DNA of 64,000 bases from Selaginella moellendorffii (GCF_000143415.4 NW_003314274.1:545878-609877), one strand, 5' to 3'; counted from the first letter of the stretch, positions 33,601 through 45,780 are shown. The notes: generated from the sequence alone by a model not told the origin. Translations and numbers: made by a program.

Positions 33601-34160
33601 ACAAAACATTTGCCAATGTCCATCGTCAGGATTGTCCCCCTTACAATATTGGGGATAAAGTCTGGCTCCTCAGGCAAAATATCTCCACCACCAGGCCATG
33701 TCCCAAATTCGATTTCAAACTCCTCGGTCCTTTCCCTATCACTGCTATCATTAATCCTGTTACTTATCACCTTGCACTTCCCTCCTATCAAATTCACCGC
33801 GTTTTCCACTCCTCTCTCCTTGAGCCTTATATTCCCAGTCCTATTCCAAATCGGGTCATTCCTCCGCCTCCACCAGTGCAGTTCGAGGATGGGTCTGAGT
33901 ACAAGGTTCAGGACATCCTTGATTCCAAGATCTCACGGTCTAAACTCTACTATCTGGTCGACTGGAAGGGTTATGGACCTGAAGAATGCACTTGGGAACC
34001 TGCGGACAACCTGATTCATTCTCCTGACCTTGTTCAGGACTTCCACCGTTGCTATCCTTCTCATCCCAGTCCTCATTCTTTTTCTCCATCTCCCGTCCCT
34101 CGCCGTCCATCTTATCCTCCTCTTCGTTCTCATTCACGTCCTTGTTCCACTCATTCTTGA
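30690..34160 (+). pseudogene. Pol (protease, RT, RNase H, integrase, chromodomain) of the gypsy element
   Basis: Protease motif LLDSGATSC (about 30709-30735). RT spans about 31360-32070 with the catalytic YLDD in VIVYLDDILIYS. RNase H follows at about 32240-32560 (EADASDFTIGAML). Integrase HHCC is at about 32945-33125, with an in-frame 15-residue insertion before the CxxC. The core starts SMDFLSDLL but breaks at about 33330, where the segment carrying the second Asp and the Glu is deleted. The GPF-like module lies at about 33650-33850, and the chromodomain (YLVDWKGYG--ECTWEPADN) at about 33897-34060. Stops include 31339-31341, 31471-31473, 31714-31716, 32074-32076 and 32485-32487. Confidence 0.9.
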
Positions 34161-34171
34161 GGAGGGGGTAC

Positions 34172-34531
34172 TGTCAAGAATCCCTCAATTCATACCACAT
34201 TCCTGAATCTTGCTGGATTCCTAACCTGCAGACCACATTCTTGATTCTTGAGACACTTCCCTATTCCTGACTCTCTGATTTCCTGTATGATTCCTGAGTC
34301 TTGAGCCACATTCCTTATGATAATGTGGCGCTTCCTCGACCTCAGCTATATTTATGCCGTTCTCAATCCAAGAGTGGTGGAGCTTCATCAACTTATAGTA
34401 TATATAGGTTAGCCTTGTTCCATTTCTTCACAATTTAAATCAACACTAGTCTAGGCCTCTTCTTTGTTTCCATTAGCTTTTCTCTTTGTCTTTTGCATTT
34501 TCCAGTCTTGATCTTGTTGGGGGTCTTGACA
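34172..34531 (+). repeat. 3' LTR of the gypsy element
   Basis: 360 bp, TGTCAAGAATCCC to GGGGGTCTTGACA, followed directly by the TAAAC target duplication. Confidence 0.93.
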
Positions 34532-34536
34532 TAAAC

Positions 34537-35369
34537 TCCTTAGTAGCAAATAATAAAATAAAGGCTCTCATTAACACTCATAACTGGGGATATACACTCA
34601 ACTCGAAATTGTAACTAAAGTGACTTAACTTTTGGAACAAGGGAATACTCAACACTATAATTGATCAAAGACTCCACAATAAATTAAAAGTAAGATTCTG
34701 AGCTTCACATATATGCTCAATATTCAAATTAGTATAAGAAGGATAGAAAACACTCAACTTAATACCAGATTGAAAATGAACATTATAAGAGTTAGAAATG
34801 ATTAATGTGCCAGGAGAAGGAAATATTCTAGATGAGAAAGGAACACTAGGAACATGAGAAGATAGCTTAAGTTGAGAAATAATTAAAGGCTAAGAAAAAG
34901 TAAAATGTAAAGAGAAAGGATAAGATGGCAAATTAAAAGATTGATGTAAAATCTCCAATTCATCTCTAAAATAATTTCCATAATAATCAAATTCTTCATC
35001 ACAATCTAGAATTTATTCAAACTTGTAAACATTATTGTGAGATATAAATATCTAAGCCCCAAAGTGGAGCCATAAAAGTGCCCCATAATAGTAGTTGAAG
35101 TGGAAGTCCAACAAACATAAAACTCTTGTGACAGTGAGAAGAATGACTCCTCCCTAGAGCTTGTAGGGAGGCAGCCATGGCCACATGTTTGGACCAAACA
35201 CTCTAACTTGGAAAGTTGAGCGCGAGAATGGATCTTCAAACGAAGTGCTCAAGGAATAATCATGAAGCAATCAGTGAATGAGTTTTTAAAGAGGAACATA
35301 AGAAAGACTAATACATGGCAAGTGTTGTGACACATGGAAGTGTCAAGAATGACTCTAAAAAAAACTCCA
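34537..35369. other. AT-rich intergenic stretch after the gypsy element
   Basis: No coding signal recognised. A minus-strand open frame at 35006-35239 lacks motifs. Confidence 0.45.
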
Positions 35370-35700
35370 AGAAGGAGTCTGAAATGGAGACTAAAGAGTT
35401 TAAAAAAGAGTCGAAGATGAAGCCGAAATACTCTCGAGATGGAGTTTGAGGTGGAGTCTGAAATGGATCTGAGGTAAAGTCTAAAATAGACTGAAATAGA
35501 ACCCAAAATGGAGTCTAAGATGAACCCAAGATGAACTTAAAATGGACTCAAGATGGATTTGAGATGGAGTCTGAAATGGACCCATGATGAAATTTGAAAT
35601 GGAGTTTGAGATGAACTCGAGATGGGCCTGAGATGAAATCTAAAATGAATTCAAAGACTAAAATTCAGACCAAGATCAAATCTAAATCCAAATCCAAATC
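35370..35700 (+). repeat. Degenerate minisatellite, unit about 15-17 bp
   Basis: Variants of GAGATGGAGTCTGAAATGGA recur more than fifteen times (GATGGAGTTTGAG, AAATGGACTCAAG, GATGAACTCGAG). They grade into a short CAAATCCAAATC run at the end. The register drifts by one to three bases, which argues against a coding repeat. Confidence 0.8.
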
Positions 35701-36086
35701 CAAATACTAATACAAACTATAGAGTGAAAACCCAAAACAATTATCCCCCAGAGGGGAAAAGGGAGCAAACAAAAGGGGTTTTAAAAGTATAATAGGGAAA
35801 GTGTGAAAGTTCAATTCCAAAAAAACTAATTTGGCCTGGCTCAAAAAACCTATACCCATGTGATATAATCAGTCCAAGGATAAAAACCCAAACCCCCTCT
35901 GTAAGTGATTTCGACTAGTCCAGCTCATAGTAAGTCCCGTGTGACTTACTCATTTAATATCGTGACAAGAGCTTTGAGTTGCTACGACTCTAGAGGAGAA
36001 TTTTTGCAAGAATTGATAATCATGTAGAGCACGGCTTCCAGCAAACCCTTGAAAGTAGAAGTTTCTAGGAGCTCCATCAGCCGTCC
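35701..36086. other. Upstream region of NPF copy 2
   Basis: AT-rich up to about 36000. The last 60 bases (CTCCATCAGCCGTCCATGG end) match the region upstream of the NPF gene at 46188-47729, so leader sequence was duplicated with the gene. Confidence 0.5.
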
Positions 36087-37556
36087 ATGGCTCCCCATGG
36101 CGACGAAGACGAAGAGAAATCTCTCAGAGATCCTCTACTACTCCCGGATGAACAGGAGGAAAAGCTCGTCCAGGACGGGAGCTTGGATTTCTATGGATCT
36201 CCAGCGGTGGCTTCCAAAACAGGGGGGTCTCGCCTCTCCACTCCGCCGGCCTTGCTCGTTTTCATGCTCTGCTGCTCCCTCTCGCTCTATGGGGTCTCTT
36301 ACAACTTGGTCCTCTTCATGGTCTCCAAGCTCGGCCTCTCCAATGCGGCGGCGGCAACCCAGGTTAGCATATGGACAGGCGTTCACGACTTGTCCCCGCT
36401 GCTCGTCGCTTACGTCTCCGACTCTCACCTGGGAAGATTCAAGACAACTCTGGGTGGTTCGCTGATCTATTCCTTTGGATTGGCTTTGCTCTCGCTCTCG
36501 GTCCTGCTCGTCGAGAACAAAGTTCGTGTAACTTGGCTGTTTTTCGTGGCTCTCTACGTGATTGCTCTGGGGAAAGGATTTGTGGCGTCGCTACTGGCAT
36601 TTGGAGCCGACCAATTTGATGGCAAAGATCCGGTCGAGGCCGCGAGGAAGAGCTCGTACTTCAACTGGTACTACTTTAGCTCATCCATGGGTCTTCTCCT
36701 CGCAGTGGTGGGTGTGGTGTATATCGAAGACCGGCTGGGTTTTAGCAGCGCTCTCTTCGTTTGCACGGGGGCGATTCTTTTCGGGATCATGATTTTTTCG
36801 AGCGCCACCAAGTTCTACCGATATGCTTCCAACTTGACAGGAAACCCATTCGCGGGGCTCTCTGATCATTCCAACTTCGCGGGAATTTTCTTGGTGTGGC
36901 TCGGATCGGTGATGTACGAGGCAATGCGAGCACAGACTTTCTCGCTCTTCGTTGAGCAGGCCGCGCTCATGAACACAAAAGTTGGCAGCTTTCGCGTCCC
37001 CCCGGCATCGCTCAACTGTTTCGATCCCATCAGCGTTCTGGTGTGGACGGTCGTCTATGATCGCGTCTTGGTCCCGGTGATGCGTCGAGGGACGGGAAAC
37101 TCGCGGGGTTTTACGTTCTTCCAGAGGATGGGAGCAGGGCTTGTGGTGATGACAGGGGCTATGGCGTGCGCGGCTGTGCTGGAAGCAAGACGTCTCGCGA
37201 ATTTCCACGACGAACGAGGTCAGATCAACGTTTTGTGGCAAATCCCCCAGTTCGCGCTTGTCGGCGGCTCCAAGGTTTTCTATTACGTGGGATTGATCGA
37301 GTTTCTCTATGACCAAGCTCCCGAGAACTTGAGAACTCTGAGCGCGGCCATGGCGTTCTTCTCAGCGTCGGTGGGGAGTTTTCTTTCCGGATTTCTCGTG
37401 AGCATCACGTCGAGCATCACTGGAGAGCGGGGATGGATCCCGCGAGATCTCAACGATGGGCATTTGGATTACTTCTTTTGGCTGCTCGTCGCGCTGGGCG
37501 TCGCGAACTGGCTGTTTTTCCTGGCCTCGTCTCGCAGTTACAAGTTTAAAGAGTAG
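36087..37556 (+). CDS. NPF: NPF (NRT1/PTR family) transporter lacking the ExxER motif
   Basis: Single exon, 489 residues, proton-oligopeptide-transporter fold of the major facilitator superfamily, plasma or internal membrane. The N-terminal cytosolic region (MAPHGDEDEEKS) is followed by about twelve predicted membrane spans. Family landmarks are SNAAAATQVSIWTG, SDSHLGRFKTTL, FGADQFDGKDP, SSYFNWYYFSS, LFVEQAALM, IPPASL-like RVPPASLN, VYDRVLVP and FFQRMGAG. TM1 reads LCCSLSLYG where the family has ExxER-YYG, so the proton-coupling glutamates and arginine are absent. The loop between spans 6 and 7 is much shorter than usual, accounting for the small size (most NPF are 550-610 aa). The substrate (nitrate, peptide, hormone or other) cannot be told. 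A close paralogue lies at 46188-47729 and a pseudogene at 24025-25495. The ATG is the first in frame and is shared with the paralogue. Confidence 0.9.
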   Translation: MAPHGDEDEEKSLRDPLLLPDEQEEKLVQDGSLDFYGSPAVASKTGGSRLSTPPALLVFMLCCSLSLYGVSYNLVLFMVSKLGLSNAAAATQVSIWTGVHDLSPLLVAYVSDSHLGRFKTTLGGSLIYSFGLALLSLSVLLVENKVRVTWLFFVALYVIALGKGFVASLLAFGADQFDGKDPVEAARKSSYFNWYYFSSSMGLLLAVVGVVYIEDRLGFSSALFVCTGAILFGIMIFSSATKFYRYASNLTGNPFAGLSDHSNFAGIFLVWLGSVMYEAMRAQTFSLFVEQAALMNTKVGSFRVPPASLNCFDPISVLVWTVVYDRVLVPVMRRGTGNSRGFTFFQRMGAGLVVMTGAMACAAVLEARRLANFHDERGQINVLWQIPQFALVGGSKVFYYVGLIEFLYDQAPENLRTLSAAMAFFSASVGSFLSGFLVSITSSITGERGWIPRDLNDGHLDYFFWLLVALGVANWLFFLASSRSYKFKE

Positions 37557-38480
37557 GTATAATATGTTAAGAGTTTAAACGTTCTATTCGGAAGGCAAAT
37601 TTGTCTGCTGCCAACCAAGACTGATCCTCCTGTCTCTTAGTTCTGCTGCTCGAATAAGTTATTCCACAGTTGTATCTTTGCCGCTGGGGTGCGTCTTCCA
37701 GCGCAATCCAGGGCCTTCCCAATTTCTTTTGGTGCAATCGGTGCATCAACCGTAAGGGTTAAAATAGGCCAGCAAATTCGTGACAAAACCTTGGCTGTGG
37801 CAAGAATTGGAATAAAAATCTGACCACTATCCTAGATCTTACATAACGAAGTCAGAGATCCTCTGATCCCCTGGAATATTCCTCGTATCTGCTATGGGGA
37901 GATTAAATTGATTAGCCAAGTGATCATGTAGAGAGAGAGAGTGGGAAATAAAAGATTTGTTGCCTAAGCAATATTTTCGAGGGAGTGATACTTTCTGTCT
38001 CACCTCAATAAACACTAAGTCTTTGAATAGATTTCTAGCAGTTCTTGTTGTTTGCTCTTGTTCTATAGAGTTAGTCTTTTTCATGTTTTCAAGCCTAGGC
38101 TCTCCAACCAAACAACATTACCATCACGACAAGTAACATGAATCACAAGAATATTTTAAAATATTCTTAAAATATTTTAACATGAATATGGCATGGGGAT
38201 TTAATGTTGGAATGCCTTAAGGTTGAGAAGCTGGTCTAAGGTTTGCTCTTTGTTTATTTATGAGAAATATAGTGTAAGTGATGATGGATATAATGAAGGT
38301 TGTCATTAGGCAAAGATGCCAAATTATGAGATGAAGAAAGATTTCCTACTTTATATGGATTTTTAAGGTTTAAATCAACTTTGCACCTATAATTACCCTT
38401 AGTATGTTAAACATATGATATCATAAAATGAAAGTTGTCACTGGATGTTTATAACAACTAAAAAGTTGATTATTGCTAAC
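37557..38480. other. Intergenic stretch
   Basis: No gene seen. AT-rich with a short inverted AATATTTTAA pair at about 38150-38180. Confidence 0.45.
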
Positions 38481-39370
38481 TTTTGTTCCAGCTTACATAA
38501 CAGCAATGACTATGATGGTGACAATGGTGATATTGGTGATCTTGGTGGATCAGAGTTGGAGGAACTTGCTTTGTTGGAGGCTGCAAACATTGGTGTTGCC
38601 CCTATGTAGCCAACTCAAGTGGCTCCACCTCCATCCTCATCATTTCTATCTGCTACTGCTCTACAGCAGCAATAGTCTTCACTTGCCTTTGCTCCATAGT
38701 AATAGTGCCTAGTGGTTCCACCGCCAACTTTTCTAACTCCACCACCACTATTTTAAGTTTCACCTCCATCTTTGCCATCATATTTTCTTCTGAAAATGTC
38801 TCCACTATGGTTGGGTGTGGAAGTTTACTGGGAAACTCAAGGTGTGGCCTCTTACCCACTTATTTCCCAAGTTTCCTATTGGCTCTTTGCTACAGTAGCA
38901 ACAGTTGTGCCAGCCCACTCAAGTTCCCCTGTGTAGTGCTATGTCATCACCATCACATGGTACCAGCCAGCAACAAGAGGGCTGAAGCTTCCACTTGTGT
39001 TGTTGATGACACTAGCATCTTAGAGGATAGACTTGGTCCTAGCCAAAGCTTATCTAGCTAGGAAGCAAGAGCTACCTTCCCAACAGCATTGATAACAACA
39101 ACAATAGTGATGTAGAGAGTCCCCACTTACTTTCCTACCACCACATCATGTCCTTACAACCTTTTCAAATGTTGGACTTGAAGACTATCAAGGATGCTCT
39201 TAAGATGATGCTCTAAAACTCTTTTAGAGAGCTTTTGAAAGAGTTCAACTCTTTTCTCTATGGAAGAGAAGTTGTTAAGAAGCTTAAAACACTTAAATAT
39301 CAAGGTTTATTTCGGCTTGTGACTAAGAAAAATTCATGTGCTACAGTGCCAGTGGTAGAGGTATAACTTG
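38481..39370 (+). other. Possible coding remnant, unidentified
   Basis: Less AT-rich than its surroundings. It contains interrupted open stretches: an acidic SELEELALLEAANIG segment (about 38545-38600) and a KTIKDALKMML to FNSFLYGREVVKKL stretch (about 39180-39280). These look like protein-coding sequence broken by several stops, perhaps a transposon gene, but I cannot name a family. Confidence 0.3.
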
Positions 39371-39849
39371 GTGCTGGTAAGTGATGTAGCTTAAAATAAA
39401 TTACACTTTATTTCCTAAAAGGATGTTTTAACTATAAATATTAAGTTACTCACAATTAACCCAAAAATCCTAGTTCAAATTGAAATAAATCCTATGGCTA
39501 TCAAAATATATATGACATTATAGTTGTACAATTGGACCTCATATAAAAGAAAGATTTGGTTCTTCTCTAGAATACATTCTTGAAAGGTTTGACATACTAT
39601 AGTTTTAGAATTTATAAACTAGTGGATTTATTAAGGGATTTTATTTTTAATCCTTTTGTATGAAATGATTTAGTTGTTGTACATATATATTTTATAGAGG
39701 ATTGGCATGCTGAATGTTATGCTGAACCTTATAAATTTATGGTCTAACTTGCTGAAACATTCAATACTATCTCTTCCACTACCACATACATTAAAATTGG
39801 GAAAATTAACTAACACTAGATCATCCATTTTATACTCTATAAGTGGATA
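39371..39849. other. AT-rich intergenic stretch
   Basis: Nothing recognisable on either strand. Confidence 0.4.
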
Positions 39850-41510
39850 ATGATAGGGGTTGTAATACTACTATTGTCCCACTTATATATGACCTAAGTA
39901 TTCTATAAACTCCACTTAAAAAATGGAAGAATACTCTTTAAATGTTTATCCCATGACTTAGCATTAGTAGTTTATGGCAATTGTAAAAGTAAACTCAACT
40001 TTGTTGGCTATATTAAATCTTGATTATATAAAAGTTTATATAATGAAACACTAACAAAACTCTATACCCATGTAATATATGCATATGGAAGAGATGACAA
40101 ATAACCGTCCTAGTCCAAATGCTAAAATTCATGATTATCCTTTTGAAAGTCTAAATAAACCATTCTATCAAACCATCTATTCGTAGATGATAAACACTTG
40201 AGAAAGTGTGGTGTATCTCTAGCTAAAACATCAAAATGTGAAATGCCTTAGCCATAAATATGGGATAAATATCCAAAAGAATCAATTCTAAACAAGAACA
40301 TTGAAATATTACTTGATTTAGGAAGAAATATCCAAGAGAAGTTTCAAATGCACTAGTAAAAACATCAACTTCCACCAAATAAATCAAGTAATTAGAAGCA
40401 GTAATAATATATTTATTACCAATAATCAACCATTAGGGGTTTCAAATATATAATAGAGATAGTGGGTAAGTCAAGCATAACTAACCAACCTAAGGTATAG
40501 TTGTAACATACATAATCATGGGATGAGATTTGAATATATTATCATTGTGGATTTTTGAAATTTTAAAGGATAAATAGGGATAATATAAGCATTAAGAGCT
40601 CTTTTATTAAGCAATTGCCCCTTTTTCAGTTGACTTAAAGAGAAAGAGATAGAGTGTGTTATATCTGGTATTAAAGAAAATGATTCCTATTGATTAATGG
40701 CTACTTAAAATATACTATACTCTTAAGTAAGGTATATTTCTATTTGTAAAATTAAAATCATATATATTAGGCATTTATGAGTATGTTCTTTGTCTTGTAG
40801 GCCATTTACGAATGAAGGTATTTATCGTGGGATTATAGTATTGGTGGATAACTGGTGGCTTCTAAAATTGCAATCATATGTATTAGGCATTTATGAGTAC
40901 TTTAATAATGAAGTGATTACAATATGATCAACCTCTAATAACATCTGAGAATCATGCAAGTACATATGACACTTTTCAAAACCCCAAACTATTGCTAAAT
41001 ACTCTTTTGTCATAGAGTAACTCATATTTGCTAATTGTGATGTACAATTGATGTATACAATAGGATGATACTAACTATACGCACTCATGTTTTTCTTGCA
41101 TCAACACGCCTCTAAAATCCATATTAGAAGCATCCATGCATAAGATAGGATAAAACTAACTAAACACACTCATGCTTTTTTGTATCAATACACCTCCAAG
41201 ACTAATAATGAAAGTATCCACGTACAAGATGAGTATATTTTGGATATGTTAAAATTGGAAGAGTTAGCAACTCCTTTTTAAGATCCACAAATGCCTACTC
41301 ATAGTCCTTAGATAAAATGATAAATAATATGAACAACATTAACAACATTTGCAATACTGTATAATTACAAATAGCAGCAACCTCTATTCGAATAGGATTA
41401 TCTTGAACACAAGTAGTAACACTGTTAACCTCCATCAAAATAGAATCATCTTTTACAAGAAGTGGAGTTAAAACATATGCAATCATAAATGGGAGAGGCA
41501 ATATTTCATA
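39850..41510 (-). mobile_element. Ancient Ty3/gypsy pol remnant
   Basis: Reading from 41510 downwards with stops ignored: an AFVDLKKELLTLPILTYPKY block (RT connection, about 41230-41300), then an RNase H start of DASNMDFRGVLMQEKHE type and SMTKEYLAIVWGFEKCHMYL (about 40940-41140). Next is an integrase core GNKYIITASNYLIYLVEV to CSCLELI (about 40250-40425), and YHLRIDGLIEWFI (degenerate YHPQTDGLxERF, about 40130-40170). The order is that of gypsy Pol. The element is heavily decayed. No LTRs were found, and it is not a close relative of the chromovirus at 29-34.5 kb. Confidence 0.65.
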
Positions 41511-41936
41511 TTATTATGCAAGTTGAAGAGCATCATCAAGGATGGATAGGGCAAGTGCATGCATAAGTCCTTGATATGCATGCAAGGATCATATGCATAA
41601 TCCTTGCACAATGATGAAGTGTTAGCCATAACATATATAATTTGATCTACTTTGACATTTTTTGGCCTTGTGTAGAGTAAAAGACTCTAGAAGTGAGTAT
41701 TATAAATTATTTATTTGAGACTTAATTTGGTCCATCCATTCTTGTATGGCCTAAACCCTAATAATTAATAAATACTAAATTACATAATTGACTTATATAG
41801 CCTATGATGAAAATTATGCAATTATTAAAAGATATTGTCATAGTTGTTAGCATATCCAAATGTGCACTTGATGATGTTTAGGAAATGGCTTCAATTTGCA
41901 AGAGTGGTTACACTCAAATAATTGTACTATTGAAAC

Positions 41937-42270
41937 ACCATCCCTTGGAAATATATAAAGAACTTGTGTAAATGTTAGATATCATCCCAAAAATAATAGG
42001 TAACAAGTACTATAAATAATACACATCATCCCTAAAATTCCCATAGAGGAAATTTGATTAGACACAAGGATTGGCAACAAAAGAAAAAAGAGTTGCACCA
42101 CACACTATGAACACCATTATGAATTGAAATTGCATCAATTGCTATGTTATTTTGCCAAAAGATGAACAAAAAGAAAATGAAAAAAAAAGAGAAGAAATGA
42201 AAAAGCTATAGGAATAAGAAAAACGACAATGTAAAAGTTAGACCTAAATAAAAAGTATAAATTTAAACAC
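41937..42270 (+). repeat. Dispersed repeat, copy 2 (partner at 13321-13720)
   Basis: Same orientation and order of matches as copy 1, diverged by many substitutions and small indels. It lies just beyond the gypsy remnant and could be part of that element's end (inference). Confidence 0.7.
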
Positions 42271-45200
42271 ACTTTAAAGATAATTAGAGTTGCCCCTCAT
42301 CTCACTAATCCACTAATGTGAGTGTATGGAAAACAAAAATATGCATATATAATTAACCTAAAAAACATAGCTTAAATACAGGAGCAAGTGGTTTGGATTG
42401 AAATTAATTTGATGGTTATCAAAATCCCATTATATTAATACTAATATATAACACTGTAACCATACACTTGAATTCACAATAACAATTTTTGGTTTGAATA
42501 AAATCTAAATAAAGTTTGTATATTAAATAATGTCAATATATAATTGAGTTTTGCTTTTTTTTTTACACCTAGCTTTAAAGAAATAGTAGTTTCAATTTCA
42601 AAAGCAATACTAGTGGAAAGTAATTATTGTGGAAGATATAATAGTTTCAAAAATAAAATTGTTTCCATTTACAACTTTTATCTATGAAAACTAGAATAAG
42701 TTAGAGCTAAAGAATTATAAATTTTATGAGCCCTTTTGTAGTGGGGAAAATGTGATTGGCTGTTTTGAATCAAGGATTTCTTAATTGATGAGTTGAGTGA
42801 TAATTAATTCATGAGATGATTTACCTTGATAATTAATAATTTATACCTTAGTTAACTTAATAAATATTGATTTTTATTAAAGAGAAAATACTTAAAAGAA
42901 ACAAGAGCAAAATATATCAATTAGTTTCAGGAGTCTTCTCTGCTTTTTTTCTTTTTAATGATAATATGGCTTTATACATTACTTGCCTTAAATTTTTTCA
43001 TAGTTTTAACCATTGGAAATGCTTGGCACTATAAAATAATATGTATTTCTTTATGATCTATATATGAACTTGAAAAAGAGTTTGTGTTTCATATTTTTAA
43101 CATATGAGCAATTTTAAGTGACTCAAAGTGTAACGTGCTTACCATTAGAATGATGCTTCTGTTAATATGATTTTAATTAAAATAATTTTATTGAAAGCAA
43201 ACAAGTAAAAGATCTAAGTGCTTCAACAACAAGCCCAAGATTTGAATTCTAGGCATGTGGGACATTAGTGTTGTGTTAAAGAAAGGAGTTAGGCAAGTTA
43301 GTGCTTTAGATTTAGTGCTAAACACATAAAAATAAATTAGTAATTTATTCATTCATTCATTAACTATTTACACCCACCAAAAGCATTAGTAAACTATTTT
43401 TATGATCTTGTGAGTCATTTGTTCACTGAGCTCCTCCAGGTCTTCTACCACCAAGCCTTTTCCCTGCCTTTGGATTCATCAACCTGCCTATTGCCCCTTC
43501 AAATGCATCTTGGGTTGGAACCTCAACATGATCCTCATCTAGCCATCAGTGTTTGCAATGAGAAGTTTTATCACCCTTGTTCACTTCTAACTCAACTGCG
43601 CTGTGATTGCGAGCATGGTGTCAATAACTAAGGATTGACACTTGATCTCTATTTCTTGTAGAAATTCACAAATATCCTTGACCCAATATTTGCTTGCAAG
43701 AATTATATGTAGATCTAGACCTCAAGGGACCTGTAGTGGAGCATAGGTTTAACACATATTAACCATATGCTCTACATCTTCAACTTCTTTGTAACATATA
43801 GGGCAGAGGCAGATATCATGCGGCAATGGTGGTCTCAAATGACATCTAAGTTTTATTATCAATCTATGACACCCTGGTTTTTAGCTGGCCAAGATTCTCC
43901 AATTGCAGAGGTTGAAATTGTTATAGATTGTGAAACCAAATTGGCACCTTGAGTTGATGGTGCTTCATATAAATTCCAAAAAGGACACTATTGTTCATAC
44001 ATTGCCACAAGGTATTCCATAACATGTAATTGAATATGATTTGTTTTTGAAAATGGTGATATGGGATTTAAAATTAGAAAGATGAAATGGATAGAACTCA
44101 AATATCAATTATAGAATATAAAAAATTAAATATTAATTAGACAACTTTGTTTAACGTTTTATGCTCCAAAGGGCCAATGTTGGGAACAATGAGGCTCTCT
44201 TATGGAATTCTATACTCTCATGTCTTAAAATGGATAGTTGATAATTATGGAACATATTATGCATAACTATATGCTATATGCATGAGATTACCTAATAGGA
44301 AAAATGTCTTCTTAATGGTAAATATTTTTTTATTTTTCCTATGCCTCACAATAGGAAAATTTTCTTAATCTTTTTCGCCAGGAAAAATTTAACCATTGGG
44401 AAACTTTAACTCCCCATCTTTAACATTGGTTACCTCTAGGAATTTTTATGGGGTGATATATGTTATTTATGAATTTTGTTGGAGGTAAAACTTTTGGTGT
44501 ATCAATGTAAGCTTGGATTGTGCTTAAAATTAATCTCAAGTTGACATTTTTTTCTAGAGGAGAGAAATTTTATTTCTTACTTCTCTTCTTTTGAGGTTGT
44601 CTAGAGTGCAATTGATTTTAGCATAATGATTATCTCATGATGATCTAGGATAGACAAATTGGAAGGGAAGAAAGTAAGTTACTTGTATATTAAGGATTTT
44701 CTTAAAAATTTCACTACAATATCTAAAATGTGTGAAGATTTCAAGAGAAGCCTAAGATACTTGGCATTCAATTCAACAATCCACTTTCCTGAATGCATTG
44801 TCAAAGGGTCAAGGCACAACAAGAAAAATAATATTAACTGCAAACAATATCTAGGATTTATTTAAGCCCATCACTAAAGGGCTCATTTCCAATCTTAGAT
44901 TAAAGGAACCAACATCAAACTCGCAAAGGCAATTAGAATTATTATATCTATATGAGAACATGTTTCCTACTTTATTTTTAGTTTCTCTTACCTCTTACAA
45001 TATGTTTGATGTATAGAAAATGCCCCCATAGCCTTAAGGTGACTTGGCATTCATGAAAAAAATTTATATTGAAGTCTACTAAGAAGTGACTTAGAGAGTT
45101 AGTCAATAAGGAAAACATACAATAGAGCCGTAACAAAAGTACTAAATTGGAATTGAGCAACTTTTTTATCATGCTCATGGTTGACAAATTTGCTGAAGTT

Positions 45201-45589
45201 ATGTAGCACACTTGCAATGAATCTGGCATCTTGACATTAAATCCATGTGTCACAATTGACTTTGCTACTGCTTTAAGTAAATGCTAACCTTCAAGAGTAT
45301 TGAGAGGTTGAAAGTAGAGAAGCTAAAGAGTTGGTTATATAGGAAAGGATCACATTATGACTCTTATAGATACCATCAGCTAGATGAACATCATTAATGT
45401 GCAGAACAGTAAGAGGTTAACACAAGTGGCTCTTGATTAAGTCCTTCCTAAAAGCTATGAACATTGCCTTTGGCCATGTTTAAACAAGAATCCAATGGCA
45501 TCTGAAGAGTGTCTACTAGAGCCACATGTATTAGCTAGCACCTTTCTAAGAGATTCATGACCATTCTAAGTGGAAGAATTATTAAGAAT
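42271..45589. other. AT-rich intergenic desert
   Basis: Short open frames at 43410-43631, 44659-44865 and, on minus, 44978-45253 have no recognisable motif. No RNA gene seen. Confidence 0.45.
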
Positions 45590-45780
45590 CTGATGGGAAA
45601 TTTCTCATTAGGATCTCCTATTAGGAAGTCCAGACTAGAGGGGGAATATTCTTATTGAAGTTTCCATATTATTAGAGAAGTCATGTTACAGAATTAGAAT
45701 AGAGCCATTAGAAAAAATCTGACATGAAATTTCTCATTGGGATTTTCTATTTAGGAAGTCCAAACCAGAATATGGTTATT
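45590..45780 (+). repeat. Two-copy direct repeat, offset about 127 bp
   Basis: AATCTGATGGGAAATTTCTC...AGGAAGTCCAGACTAGA is repeated as AATCTGACATGAAATTTCTC...AGGAAGTCCAAACCAGA. It is non-coding. Confidence 0.65.

Larger units (their letters stand above)
29052..34531 (+). mobile_element. Ty3/gypsy chromodomain LTR retrotransposon, full ends but defective
   Basis: A 5.48-kb element flanked by a perfect 5-bp target duplication TAAAC (29047-29051 and 34532-34536), with LTRs ending TGTC...GACA. Internal order is Gag, zinc knuckle, protease, reverse transcriptase, RNase H, integrase (HHCC, core, GPF-like module) and C-terminal chromodomain. That is the chromovirus layout, in which the chromodomain directs insertion to particular chromatin. 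The 3' LTR is preceded by a polypurine tract (AGGAGGGGGT, 34160-34169). At least four premature stops and a deletion in the integrase core make it non-autonomous. Several stops fit C-to-T decay (CGA to TGA, CAG to TAG). The LTRs are visibly diverged, so the insertion is not recent. Confidence 0.95.

Noticed and set aside
35370-35700. CRISPR-like array
   Set aside because: Units are degenerate and abutting, with no constant repeat and unique spacers, and the genome is a plant's.
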